DNA of 64,000 nucleotides, taken from an uncultured SAR86 cluster bacterium. GTDB taxonomy: Bacteria > Pseudomonadota > Gammaproteobacteria > Magnimaribacterales > D2472. Below the pieces are notes generated by a model, which saw only the letters and a program-made list of their open reading frames with translations, made no database searches and was not told the origin of the DNA. The stretch is from assembly GCA_905181645.1 (NCBI GenBank), contig CAJIYN010000002.1:124001-188000 (forward strand), read 5' to 3'. The translations under genes were made by a program, and so were the position numbers. Positions 36,431 through 48,725 of the stretch are shown here, piece by piece. The stretch's first letter is position 1. The number at the start of each line of letters is the position of its first letter.

Positions 36431-36517
36431 ACCAAAGAGTCATATAAGCAAGAAATGTGAAAGAGAAGGTCTGTAAGAAATACTTCGTTCATAATAATTT
36501 CCTTAATTTATATAGTT

Positions 36518-36802
36518 TTATAAAATAACTTCAATGTTAAATTCTCTTCTATCATTATCTGATTGCTGAAAATCTAATATGGGTTCTATGATTTCAAAAG
36601 GACATTTAAAAACAGTTGATCTAGATAAATTTGAGTACTCAACAACATTTGAAATATTACAATTCTTAGAATCATTTTTTTTCAAGAGAACCGAATAAAG
36701 AATCTTCTTTTGGCTACTTGTGAGTGAGACAATCCTGATGTCCTGCTCTAAGTTTGAAACAAGAGAGACAGCTTCTGAGAGTTGCTTTCTGAATAGTGAC
36801 AT
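36518..36802 (-). CDS. Small protein with possible winged-helix segment
   Basis: SLTSSQKKILYSVLLKKNDSKNCNISNVVEYSNLSRSTVFKC. Confidence 0.45.
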   Translation of the reverse strand: MSLFRKQLSEAVSLVSNLEQDIRIVSLTSSQKKILYSVLLKKNDSKNCNISNVVEYSNLSRSTVFKCPFEIIEPILDFQQSDNDRREFNIEVIL

Positions 36803-36919
36803 AAGTTTTTCCGTTTAAAGTGTGTATATATCCTAAGTAGCAATATTGATGCCAATAAATATAACTAATATATATATATTATAAAGTATAGTCTCTTTTT
36901 TTTTGCAAGTTAAATAAAA

Positions 36920-37007
36920 TGGCGGAGAGGATAGGATTCGAACCTACGGTAGGTTGCCCTACACTTCCTTTCCAAGGAAGCACCTTAAACCACTCAGACA
37001 CCTCTCC
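36920..37007 (-). tRNA. tRNA-Ser (anticodon GGA), long variable arm, CCA encoded
   Basis: Reverse complement GGAGAGGTGTCTGAGTGGTTTAAGGTGCTTCCTTGGAAAGGAAG...GGTTCGAATCCTATCCTCTCCGCCA. Confidence 0.96.
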
Positions 37008-37047
37008 AATTGTTGAAAGTTTTATTATGACAAATATAAAAAAAATA

Positions 37048-37764
37048 TTAAAGATAAAAGACTTTAATCTTTTCACTCATTTTTAAAAAAAGGTAATCAT
37101 AAAAACATCCTACTTTTCGGTAGGATTTTTTAGTTAAAAGATTAAATTTATTTTCACCTTTTATTAACAGAATAATTTGTTGAGATTTATTTATTTCATT
37201 TAAGCTCAGAGTTACCCTTGGGACATCTGGAAATCCATCATTTATATTAATTAATGCTGAATTATCATTAAGTGCTGAGGAGAGATTGGACATGTTAGGA
37301 AATATTGAAGCAAAGTGGCCATCTTCTCCAACGCCAAGAATAGATAAATCATATGCATCAATTAAACTTAGTTTAGTTTCAACATCTTCATCCAGCAAAC
37401 TGATAAAAGAATTATTGAAGCTTTGATTGTTGATAATAGACTTAATAGCTCCCTCTGTGCTCATAGGATTTGATAATTTAACATTTCTTTCATCTGATAA
37501 AACAATTTGATAATCAGGCCAGTTTATTGGTTCGATTGATAAAAGCTTATAAAAATCTGTAGGGGTGGATCCGCCTGAAAAAATAATATTAGATACTCTA
37601 TTATTTTTGGTGCCCTTGAAGAGTTTCAATAAAGTAGAATTTAACTCTTCGTTAGAATTAAATTTATAGATATTTTTATTGTCCAAATTCACGATGATTA
37701 GAGAAGACAGAGGAAGATGATGACGATCAAATCTATAGTAACGATGATCAATCATTAATTTCAT
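37048..37764 (-). CDS. pgl: 6-phosphogluconolactonase
   Basis: NIIFSGGSTPTDFYKLL, IVLSDERNV, SILGVGEDGHFASIFP, RVTLSLNEI. Confidence 0.85.
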   Translation of the reverse strand: MKLMIDHRYYRFDRHHLPLSSLIIVNLDNKNIYKFNSNEELNSTLLKLFKGTKNNRVSNIIFSGGSTPTDFYKLLSIEPINWPDYQIVLSDERNVKLSNPMSTEGAIKSIINNQSFNNSFISLLDEDVETKLSLIDAYDLSILGVGEDGHFASIFPNMSNLSSALNDNSALININDGFPDVPRVTLSLNEINKSQQIILLIKGENKFNLLTKKSYRKVGCFYDYLFLKMSEKIKVFYL

Positions 37765-37804
37765 ATACAGAAAGTTTAGATAATTTATTTAAGCAAGCAG
37801 CTCA

Positions 37805-38395
37805 ACATACTGTTTCATTTAGGATAACTTACTTTCTAGATTATAATTAAATGAAGAAAGATATTCAACCATCCACTGAATATTGATCTTTGGTTCTGAT
37901 GAGATATAGATAACAGCCCAATCAGGTTGATTTGTTACTGGGCATAAAGACCTAAAAGCATCAAATTTATATTTTTTTAATCCCTAAATTCATATTAACA
38001 GCATCAATTAATGAATGTGCAACATTACTAATAGTATGTACACTGTTAAGGCAGATGATATACTTAGACAAGTCCAATTGGAGTATGTTAAGAATATCTT
38101 TCTTGCTAACATAAGATTGGTTATAAAAAGAATTTAAATATAATTTCATTGATTTAGATTCTACAGTTTTAGATGAATTCATTGGAATAACTATTTCGAG
38201 GACAGCTAAATGAGGAATTAAATTCTTATCTAAATAAGAAAATTCATATGCATTCCATATATCCTTTCCAAAAATTGATGGAGTTAAATTATCATATTTA
38301 GAAATCTCAATACTTCTATCTATGGGATCAAGTATAGAAAATTGGTTCTTTGATAAAATTTTCTGGGATTTTTTTCCTAGATACTTTCTGCTCAC
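37805..38395 (-). CDS. queF: NADPH-dependent 7-cyano-7-deazaguanine reductase, frameshifted C-terminus
   Basis: IWNAYEFSYLDKNLIPHLAVLEIVIPMNSSKTVESKSMKLYLNSF and downstream FDAFRSLCPVTNQPDWAVIYI. Confidence 0.85.
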
Positions 38396-38413
38396 TGCCT
38401 GATACCAATACCT

Positions 38414-39172
38414 TTATTTAATAGGTACAGACATAAACCGGTAAAGAGGCCTATAAATCCACAAAATCATACCAAGTGCAAAAGGAATTGAAACATCACT
38501 AATTCCAAGCATTCCTTCTCTAAAAGTATTCACAACATAAAGCATAGGATTGGCCATGGATACGGCTCTCCAAAAATCTGGAAGAATATTTATTGAATAA
38601 AAAACTCCTCCAAGATATATCAAAGGCGTTAGTACAAATGTTGGTATAACAGATATATCATCAAAGCTATCTGCAAAAACTGCATTAATAAAGCCCATTA
38701 ATGAGAAAAGTATAGAAGTTAAGAATAGAACAGTTAATGTAAGCAAAGGGCTTACCACAGTAAAGTCGGGATAGAAAAGTAAGCTAACACCAAATACAAT
38801 AAAACCTATAAGGCAACCTCGACAAACACCGCCTAGAACAAATCCAAGCAGAATAGTCCAATTAGGCATAGGCGAAATTAATAACTCCTCAATCGACCTT
38901 TGAAATTTAACTGAATAAAAAGATGACACTACATTGGCATAGGAATTAGTGATTACTGACATCATTATTAGCCCTGGAATCATAAACTGAATGTAATCAA
39001 AACCATCCATAGTTCCGATCCTTGGTCCTATAAGAGATCCAAAAATAACAAAATATAAAGACATGGTTACTGCTGGTGGAACCAATGTTTGTATCCATAT
39101 TCTTAGAAAACGTCTTATCTCCTTAGTTGTAAGGGTCCATAAAGCTACAGATATATTTCGATTATTACTCAT
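38414..39172 (-). CDS. ABC-2 type transporter permease (YadH-like)
   Basis: FIPGL-type MIPGLIMMSVITNSYANVVSSFYSVKFQRSIEELLISPMPNW, LGGVFYSINILPDFWR. Confidence 0.88.
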   Translation of the reverse strand: MSNNRNISVALWTLTTKEIRRFLRIWIQTLVPPAVTMSLYFVIFGSLIGPRIGTMDGFDYIQFMIPGLIMMSVITNSYANVVSSFYSVKFQRSIEELLISPMPNWTILLGFVLGGVCRGCLIGFIVFGVSLLFYPDFTVVSPLLTLTVLFLTSILFSLMGFINAVFADSFDDISVIPTFVLTPLIYLGGVFYSINILPDFWRAVSMANPMLYVVNTFREGMLGISDVSIPFALGMILWIYRPLYRFMSVPIK

Positions 39173-39173
39173 A

Positions 39174-40084
39174 TTATTTTTTTACCATTTCGATAAATAA
39201 TTCTTCCAATCTATTAGACTCATTTCTCATTGAGTTAACCTGTATAGAATGATCACTTAATAATTTAAAAAGATTATTAATATTATTATCTTTGGATACA
39301 GCAGCAACTAAAGTGGTTGGATCATCTAGCCTCAAAGGAAAACCTTCGATATGTGGAGCCTCTGTTATTGGTTTATCTAAATCTAAAACGAAACCTTGAA
39401 CATCTAATCTGCTGAGTAGATCTTTCATACTGGTGTTTTCTACAATTTCACCATGATCGATGATTGCAATATTTTTACAAAGCTGTTCAGCCTCTTCAAG
39501 ATAATGTGTTGTTAAAATAATTGTGAACAATTTAGCATTAATTTCTTTTAATAATTCCCACATCTCTCTTCTTAACTCAATATCTACTCCAGCTGTTGGT
39601 TCATCTAAAATTAAAAGTTTTGGTTCATGAATAAGAGCCTTAGCTATCATTAAACGCCTTTTATAACCTCCTGATAATGTTCTTGCTTGATCAAATCGTT
39701 TATCCCATAAACCTAAACGGTTCATAACTGATTCAGCTTTAATTAAACCTTCTTTTGCTGGAATGCCATAGTAACCACCTTGAGTAACTACTATATCAAG
39801 AACTCTTTCAAAACCACCAAAATTAACTTCTTGAGCAACAAGCCCAGCATGCGTTTAGCTTCAGGGAAATCTTGATCAATATCTATATCAAATATTTTAA
39901 CCGAACCAGATGAAGGGGAAATAATTCCACAAATGGTTGAAATTAAAGTTGTTTTACCCGCACCATTTGGACCTAGAAGAGCAAGTATTTCACCTCTTTT
40001 AATTTCCAGATTGACACTTTTGAGCGCTTCGAATCCAGTTTTATAGGTCTTAGACAACCCTTTAATTGAAATAATTGAATCCAT
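39174..40084 (-). CDS. ABC transporter ATP-binding protein (YadG-like), frameshifted
   Basis: LLGPNGAGKTTLIS, LSGGYKRRLMIAKAL, LLILDEPTAGVDIELR, TTHYLEEAEQL. Confidence 0.92.
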
Positions 40085-40142
40085 TATTTTGCTAATTTGT
40101 ATGATGCAATAAAAAGGTAGATTTTACTTACTATCTTATTGT

Positions 40143-41429
40143 TTAAATGACTATATAGTGTTTAAAGACAGCAATTAACAGTGCCGAGGCCATTTCAGAA
40201 TTCTTCTTAGGTATTGCCATAGCAACATAGGCACATGCAAATCCTGTAAGAATGAGAGTGAGAGTTAATGCCATCTGCATCAATGGCTTCATTAGCGTTA
40301 TAAATGGAAGGGTTACATATAAAAATGGTATGCCCATTAAATAATAAGAACCTAATCCATCAAATATTGAAGGCATTTCTTTAGGACCCTTCTTCCATCT
40401 CTCGGCTACGACAACATGGACTCCTGTCCATAGCGCACCCTTGAGTTGGGAAAAATGGATTTATAAGTAATCCTAAGAAATTTCTTACAGCAATAGATAG
40501 ATGAGATCTGTCTAAATTGACATCTAAAGGCTCATCAGGTCTTTGAGTTTGAGCATCATTTAAAACCTCAGTACCTGTAATTAAATCACCAAATAACAAT
40601 GTGTAACCTATTATTACTAAAGGTATTGCTTCTAGATACATATCAATAGATGGAAAGCCTATAGCTAATGGTGAGGTTCTGTTAAAAAGAGAAACAACAT
40701 CAGGAATTCTAAAACCCCATTCAATATTAAAAGTTCCGCTTCCGCCATTCCAGCCAAGGAGTGCAGTTCAAACAAACCCAGGCAAAAGACCCAAGGATCC
40801 AACTATTTTAAAAAACTTATTATTTTTGCGCCATCTCAAACAGGGGTGTCAAACTGGTCAGGTCTTGCAGATATAGCAACAACCATTGATATAGGTTGAA
40901 TCATTAACTTGTCGAGATCTGTAACAAATACTTGATAGAAAGCAGCTAATGCAGCACCTAAAATAATACCTGCTTTAAGGCCATTGGGTATAATTTCAAT
41001 AAGCCTTTTACCCCACCCTGTAATACCCATGATAAATAAGAGCAAGGTGAATTCAATACACATTGCTGCCATGAATTGGAAAACTTCTGGATTATAAACA
41101 CCATTAAATTGCCCTTTTGCTGCAAAGGCAGCTATAACTATAGGCACTGCAGGCGTTACCCACCCTGGAGCCATTGGCTCACCAAAAAATATAGGTCCAG
41201 CACCAATTAGAGTTCCTGCAATAAAACTTAAAGCAACTCCTTCTTCAAATGTAAGGCCAAGACCCATTGCGATAGGAACAGCCGCAAATGCTGTTGCGCC
41301 AGAAATAACCATTCCTTGAAAGAACTCCCCAGCTCTTAATCTAAGATGAATAAACGGAATTCTAAGCGTAAAGGGTCCCCATTTAATGCCTTTACTCGTT
41401 GTTGTATTACTTAAAGTTTCATTGATCAT
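40143..41429 (-). CDS. NCS2/xanthine-uracil-permease-like transporter, frameshifted
   Basis: Multi-pass ORFs; MVISGATAFAAVPIAMGLGLTFEEGVALSFIAGTLIGAGPIFFGEPMAPGWVTPAVPIVIAAF. Confidence 0.6.
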
Positions 41430-41541
41430 AGTTTTTCCCTATATATAAAAATGTCTTTAAAAAATTATAACCCCTAGAGCAAACTCTAGGTCAATACTAA
41501 TTTTTACTAAATCTATCTGAAGAAGGTGTTAGTTACTGTAT

Positions 41542-42707
41542 TCATTTTGATAGACTAGACATCCCCTCCTCTAAACCTTTTAATGTTAAAGAATACATCC
41601 TATCATCAAATAAGTCTTTTAAAATACAGACTGATGAGGTGTAATCCCAATGATCTTCAGGAACTGGATTTAACCAAGCTAAATTATCAAAATGATCAGA
41701 TAATCTTTTAATCCATACATGTCCAGGCTCATCATTCCAATGCTCAATACTTCCACCGGGATTAGTTATCTCATAAGGGGCCATGGTGGCGTCTCCTATA
41801 ACAATAACCTTATATTCTGATGAATATTTATTAATAATATCTTGGACTAGAATTCTCTCCTGAGTCCTCCTTAGATTATCTTTCCAAACAGACTCATACA
41901 CAAAATTGTGAAAGTAAAAATGCTCTAAGTGTTTGAACTCACTGCGACAGGCAGCAAATAATTCTTCACACACCTGAATATAGGGATCCATGGAACCACC
42001 AACATCTAGGATGAGTAATACTTTGACGGCATTATGCCGTTCGGGCACCAGTCTAAGGTCCAGCATGCCTGCATTTTTTGCAGTTGCCCTGATGGTATCC
42101 TTTAAGTCGAGTTCTTCAGCCGCTCCAAATTTTCTTAGTCTTCTTAGAGCCATTTTAATATTTCTTGTACCAATGGTTATTGAATCATCAAGGTTGCTGT
42201 ACTGACGCTGCTCCCAAACTTTAACAGCTTTCTTTTGCCCACCCTGTCCGCCAACTCTAATACCTTCTGGATTTTGACCTCCATGACCAAAAGGCGAAGT
42301 GCCGTTTGTTCCAACCCATTTATTTCCACCTTCATGTCTTTCTTTTTGCTCTTCCAAACGCTTCTTGAATTCTTCTAATAGTTTTTCTAACCACCTAAGG
42401 ATTCTATTTTTTTTAACTCTTCAGGATCTAGTTCTTTTTCAAAAGCTTTTCTTAACCAATCATCAGGAATAAGTGCTTGGAAGATATCTTCAAGCTTCTC
42501 AATTCCTTTAAAATAAATATCAAAAGCTTTATCAAATTTATCGTAGTGTTTTTCATCTTTAACTAAGATTGCGCGAGAAAGGTAATAGAAATCATCCAAG
42601 TTGGCATAAGCAACTCTTTTTTCCAAGGCCCCAATAAATCAAGAAGCTCTCTTAAGGAACATGGAACACCAGACGATTTTACGGTTTGAAAGAGATTTAT
42701 TAACATA
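41542..42707 (-). CDS. VWA-domain CoxE-like protein, frameshifted
   Basis: LLILDVGGSMDPYIQVCEELF (MIDAS-like), VIVIGDATMAPYEI; N-terminal LINLFQTVKSSGVPCSLRELLDLL. Confidence 0.82.
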
Positions 42708-42717
42708 AATTATTTAT

Positions 42718-43550
42718 TAGCTGACTCTCTCCTAGACATAAATGCTAATCGCTCTAATAAATGAACATCTTGTTCATTTTTTAATAAGGCCCCATAAAGA
42801 GGTGGTATTGCTTTTGATGAATCTGCATTTTTTAAGATTTCAGATTCATTCATCTGACAGTAATAATTTTAACCAATCAATTAATTCAGATGTAGATGGT
42901 TTCTTTTTTAAACCAGGAACTTCCCTAATTTCAAAAAATCTATTTAATGCATTTTCCAATAATAATTTTTTAATCTTAGGGTAATGCACTTTTACAATTC
43001 CTTCCATGGTGCCTCTATCAGGAAATTGAATGTAATGAAAAAAGCATCTTCTTAAAAAGGCATCTGGTAATTCTTTTTCATTATTAGAAGTCATAATAAT
43101 AATTGTGTTTTTAAAGTTTTCTCCTGTCTCATAACAAAAGAACTCCATTCTATCTATTTCTTGCAATAGATCATTTGGAAATTCTATATCAGCCTTATCA
43201 ATTTCATCAATTAATAAAACAACTTGCTTGTCTGAAGTAAAAGCCTCCCAAAGCTTTCCTTTTTTAATATAATTTGCGATATCTTTAACTCTCTCTTCAC
43301 CAAGCTGAGAATCTCTTAGCCTTGTAACGGCATCGTATTCATATAAGCCCTGAGATGCCTTTGTTGTTGATTTGATGTGCCATTCAATTAATTCAAGTCC
43401 AAGAGCATCAGCTACTTCTATAGCTAAAAGAGTTTTACCCGTTCCGGGTTCACCTTTTATTAAAAGCGGTCTTTCTAGAGCCATAGAGGCATTTACCGCC
43501 ATGCTTAGATCTTCAGTTGATATATAATTTTTAGTTCCTTTAAATTTCAT
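42718..43550 (-). CDS. MoxR-family AAA+ ATPase, frameshifted C-terminus
   Basis: LIKGEPGTGKTLLAIEVADALGLELIEWHIKSTTKASQGLYEYDAV, VVLLIDEIDKADIEFPNDLLQEID. Confidence 0.9.
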
Positions 43551-43571
43551 AGGGCATCCTTTTTAGTAAAA

Positions 43572-44396
43572 TTAATTAGCTAGTTTTTCTACAGATTTTA
43601 GTATTTTAGTTAGTTGTCGACTTGAAGCAACTAAATTAGCATTTAAATCCCAAATATTAGAATAAGTGCAAACAGAGGTTAGTTTTATGAATGCACTAGA
43701 TCAAATTAGACAGAAAATACGTCAGCACCATCTAATTGATGAAAGAATATTAGTTCCAGAATTAATTAATTTGATAAGCTTACAAAGCACTGAAAAAAAA
43801 GAAATTGCGTTGAATGCAACTGAATTAGTAGAAATACTTAGGTTAGATAAAAATCCTGGAGTTATGGAAGTCTTTTTAGCAGAATATGGGCTTTCAAACG
43901 ATGAAGGTATTTCATTAATGTGTTTAGCTGAAGCGCTTTTGAGAGTTCCAGATGTTGCAACTATTGATAGCTTAATTAAAGACAAATTGACTAATAGAGG
44001 TTGGGTTGAACATATTGGGAATTCTGAGAGTACAAAATCAGAACAAGTACCAGTAAAAACAGCACAAACTTTATTATTCTTCTTTATAGTAACTCGTCCA
44101 GTTGAACTACCTCTACTGACTCTTATTACATCTACATGTATATCTATTTCTCTAGGCTCAGTTCTATCAAGATACTGGATAGATGAGCTAATTGCGCATG
44201 AGTGAGGTAAAGACGAAATGAGGGCTTTATGCATGATTGCCATCAAGTAACCGCCATGAGGTGTTGAACCTACAAAAAAATTCTCACTTGGTATTATTTT
44301 GTATAATGAATCAGAAACCTTATGTATTTCAATGGCGTCTTGAAATTGTTTAAATTTATCCATAATGTTAATTTTTGTTAGATAATTGTAATTCAT
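43572..44396 (-). pseudogene. TesB-like acyl-CoA thioesterase, middle replaced by a plus-strand putA tract
   Basis: N-terminal half SENFFVGSTPHGGYLMAIMHKAL...SIQYLDRTEPREIDIHVDVIRVSRGSSTGRVTIKKNNKVCAVFTGTCSDF; C-terminal NIWDLNANLVASSRQLTKILKSVEKLAN* at 43572. Confidence 0.72.
43688..44030 (+). pseudogene. putA: N-terminal fragment of bifunctional proline dehydrogenase/aldehyde dehydrogenase PutA
   Basis: MNALDQIRQKIRQHHLIDERILVPELI...FLAEYGLSNDEGISLMCLAEALLRVPDVATIDSLIKDKL..RGWVEHIGNSES. Confidence 0.75.
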
Positions 44397-44419
44397 AAGA
44401 CCGCAACAATCTTTATAAA

Positions 44420-45201
44420 ATGAATGATTTATTTGATATAGCCTGTAATTTTACCCTAAATCATTTAATGATGATTTAAATAAAGTTATTGATGATGGCT
44501 TGGCTAATGGAGTTAATAGGTTTCTGGTTGTTGCAGCTGAATTAGATGATGCGGAGAAGATAAATAAATTAATTCTTCAGCATGATGATTTTTTTTGCTT
44601 TACCACAGGAGTTCATCCTCATCATGCAAAAAGCTTTAATTCTGATTCTAGTGACAGAATGAGAGAATTAATTAAAAAGTATTCACCTAATGCACTTGGT
44701 GAAATGGGCTTAGATTTTTTTAGAAATCTTTCAAGTCATGAAGAGCAGATAGTTTCTTTGCAGAACAAATAAAATTAGCAATAGAATTTAACAAGCCTTT
44801 ATTTCTTCATCAAAGAGACGCACATGAATCGTTTATTAAAGTATTAAATACTTATAAGGCTGATATTGATAAAGCTGTAGTTCATTGTTTTACTGGAACT
44901 CTAGAACAAGCTAATAGAGCAATACGACTTGGTTTTAAGCTAGGTATCGGAGGAGTAGTCACTTTTAAGAATGGAAAACTAGATCAATTCTTAAATCAGA
45001 TTCCTCTGAGCGAAATTGTGCTAGAAACCGACGCGCCCTATCTAGCACCAACTCCTTATCGCCAAACCTAAAAGTAATAGAAATGAACCAAAGAATCTTA
45101 TGCATATTGCAACAGAAATAGCACAACTTAGAAATGAGAGCGTTCAAGAAATTTGCAATGCAACTTATCAAAATAGTTTAGATTTTTTCAACCAAGTTTA
45201 G
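44420..45201 (+). CDS. TatD-family hydrolase, frameshifted
   Basis: FCFTTGVHPHHAK, ALGEMGLDFFRN, KPLFLHQRDAHESF, AVVHCFTGTLEQA, EIVLETDAPYLAP. Confidence 0.87.
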
Positions 45202-46291
45202 ATATATCTAAATCATATAAATTAGATACTTCGTCATTGCTAGAACCTGATGCGGCAATAATAGATTTATTTTCAACTTTAGAAACTGAAAATCTAGGAG
45301 CTGGAGCTGGTTCAGCAAAACCGTTTACATCCATAAATGTATTTCTAGATTTGTGATGAGGGTGTAATGGTGTTTCTGTAAGACTTAAAACTGGAGAAAC
45401 GCATGCTTCTGAAGCATCAAATACTGCAGTCCATTCATCTCTAGTTTTTAACTTAATAACTTCACTCATTTTTAATTTTAATTCTGGCCATATAGCTCTA
45501 TTCATCTGATCAGAAAACTGTTTATCATGAATATCTAGTTTTTCTAAGAGTTCTTTATAAAATTGGGGCTCAATTGCCCCTATTGCTATATGCTTCTTGT
45601 CACTGCACTCGTATGTATCATAAAAGTGAGCAGCGCCATCTAAAAGATTTGATTCTTTTCCCTCATTCCAAAATCCCATCTGCTTGAATGAGTAAAACAT
45701 ACTCATAAGCATTGAACTTCCATCAATCATTGCAGCATCTACAACTTGACCTTCACCAGTTCTTTGAGCATGAAGAAAAGCTGAAAGCATACCAACTGCA
45801 AGCAACATACCTCCTCCACCGAAGTCACCTACCAGATTAAGAGGGGGTTGTGGATTCTCACCCTTTCTACCCATAGAATCTAATACGCCGGAAAGAGCTA
45901 TATAGTTAATGTCATGTCCAGATTGCAATGACATAGGGCCCTCTTGACCCCAGCCAGTCATTCCTCCACGTAGACCATACAATCCAATGTGTTCTAAGAT
46001 CTTCAGGGCCAAGTCCTAGTTTTTCCATAACCCCAGGTCTAAAACCTTCAAAAACAACATCTATTTGTGCTATTAATTTTTTTACTTCTTTAATCGATTC
46101 TGGATTTTTTAAATCAACGGTTATAGACTTTTTATTTCTATTATGAATGTCTGCCTTGTTGTGGTTTCCGTGAGTTGAAGACTTATCAAGTCTAATAACT
46201 TCAGCACCTAAGTCAGCTAATAGCATTCCACAAAAGAACCAGGACCAATTCCAGAAAATTCTAATATTTTTAAACCTTTTAGAGGACCCAT
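45188..46291 (-). CDS. CoA-transferase family III (CaiB/BaiF; alpha-methylacyl-CoA racemase-like), frameshifted
   Basis: MGPLKGLKILEFSGIGPG, LLADLGAEVIRLDK, SITVDLKNPESI, VVFEGFRPGVMEKLGLGPEDL, VVDAAMIDGSSML. Confidence 0.9.
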
Positions 46292-46297
46292 AAAAAC

Positions 46298-48719
46298 CTA
46301 TGCGAAAACCTTAAACTTAACTAATAATAATGGAAGCAGAGTTAAGGAGCTAATAAAAGCTAATAATAGTGCTATTGCAGTAAAAATACCAAATAATGCA
46401 GTAGGAGCAAAATTAGATAATCCAAGAATAGAAAAACCAACAGCTATAGTAAAAGCAGTATAAAAAATAGCTCTTCCAACACTCAAATGAGATTCTTTCA
46501 TGCTCGCCTCGGCACTCATTCATCTTGCTGAGTTTCAGTTTTATATCTAAAAAGATAGTGAATCGTATTATCTACAGCCATCCCAACACTTATAGCTGCA
46601 ACTGTTATTGTCATCATATCCAGAGGTATCCCTAAAATACCAAGCATTCCAAGAACAGAGCCTGCTGTAATAATATTGGGTGCCAGTGCGATAAGAGTGA
46701 TTTTGATCGATCGAAATAAAATAAGAGCATGAGAGCAATAACTGCAAAGACTAGTGCTAATGATCCAATTTGAGATGTGAAAAGCGATTGCAACATATTA
46801 TTGTAAAGAACTGCTAAACCCGTTATTTCGAATTGATCTTCAGATAAATTAAATTTATTAACAAACAACTTTAATTTTTTCAAGGAGTTCTTTTCTATTA
46901 AGATTAGTGGAAGATTCATTCACCCTTGTGGAGATACGTACAATTGAATCATCTTTATTAATATAAGAATATAATAAAGTTTCACGAATATCTTCAGGTA
47001 AAACTGATCGAAGTAATGCCAGCTCAAGATCATTTAAATTCTTACCATCATTAATTTGTCTGGCTAATTTAACACCGCTAGCAACACTTAAAACTTTACC
47101 TATTTCAGGCATGGCATCAAGATGATCATGGATTAATTCTAATTTGTTTAAACTGTATATATTCCACCAATAACCAGAGGCTTCACTGTCCTCATCCTCA
47201 AATAAGTCATCTGAAAATAAATCGTCATCATCATTAAAAATTGTTTCAGTTGTTTCTTGGAAAGGCTCAGTAATAATTATATCTAAAGTCGCTGTGCCAC
47301 CAAGCTCCTCATCCAAAAGAAGCATTCCTTGATATATTTCAGTGGACTCATGAAAGTAATCTATAAATCTATTTTCAACTAAGAGTTTTGATATCCCAAA
47401 AAAGAAAACTATAAATAAGATTATATAAGTAGCAGATAAAGAGCTTTTATTAAGATTCGTGAAAGTAATTAATGTCTATAAAATACCTTTTTCCTATTGA
47501 AGAAAGGCAACATAAAAGTACTGCAATAATTCAAAGAGAAAATGTAAATATAAGAGCAAAAGCCATACCTACCGCCATCATTTTTCCGAACTCTATAACC
47601 GGCTTTAAGTCCCCAAATGTTAAGGATAAAAAGGCTATTGCTGTTGTTAATGCAGCAAACAGACAAGGCATAAAAATACTATTAAATGCTTTATGTAATG
47701 ATGCTTTTTTATCAGAAGTCTCGATATCGGTATACCTCACCATGACATGAACGGTTAGAGAGATAGTAAGTATCAAAAGTAAAGCAACAAAGTTAGATGA
47801 AACGACGCTAATTTTCCAATCCATATAACCTAAAAAGCCTGCTGTAACAAAAGTTGTTAAGAAGGCATTGGCTATAGGAAATATAACAAACCAGAAAATT
47901 ACCAAAAAATAAATAGAGCATTAATGCAAAAATCAATGCAACTCCAGCTCCAAATACAGCTAGATCAGACTTGATAAATGACATCATATCAACTGCTATC
48001 ATTGAAGGGCCGCCAAGAAATAAATCAGCATTGCCTCTATAGGATTGCAAGATAGTTCTTATATCAGCTACAAGAAGAGTTTGGTTCTCTGTTTCTAAAT
48101 CATTTAAAAGGGAAATTTCTTTATTTAATAAGTCGATATATTTATTATCTCTATCCAGAGCATCAAGCGCTTTGTATCGCTCAGTAATCAAATTATTTTT
48201 TTTAGTATTTTCATCTATAACAATCTGAAGTGCGGTAGTTTTACCATCAATACTTAATATTAATTCCTTATATATGGGGTTATTTAAAAACTCCTCTTTA
48301 GCTAAAGATAGATTGATATTTGGAGATTCTAGGTCTTTTAAATTATCAGCTACATCGGTTAATGCTACTTTTGGTTGAAAAAATATAGGTGCATCTAAAA
48401 GTGAGAATACATTATTAACACCTCTCAGATCACCTAACTCGTCTTCAAGAGATTTTAATGCAGCTAAGGATTGAGATGAAAACAATTCATTGAAAGGCGT
48501 ATAAGTAACTATTAAGAAATCTGAACCACCAAATTCATTACTAGATTCTCTATAAATTTTAAAAGCAGTATCATTTTCTAATACCAATGCCTCGGAGGAT
48601 GCGTCTAGTTTAAAGTTTGAGAGTCCAAGAGAGCTAATAATTAATGTGATAAAAACAAGAAGGAGCACCCTTTTTGGTTTATTGATTATCAAATTAATAT
48701 AGTTGCTAATAATATTCAT
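46298..48719 (-). CDS. RND-superfamily (MMPL-type) exporter, heavily frameshifted
   Basis: N-terminal TM then SSEALVLENDTAFKIYRESSNEFGG; MKASLHKAFNSIFMPCLFAALTTAIAFLSL; second-half ESHLSVGRAIFYTAFTIAVGFSIL. Confidence 0.85.
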
Positions 48720-48725
48720 AGACTG

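Noticed and set aside
36879-37076. 65-aa minus-strand ORF in the track
   Set aside because: It is a translation of tRNA-Ser (GEVSEWFKVLPWKGSVGQPTVGSNPILSAI).
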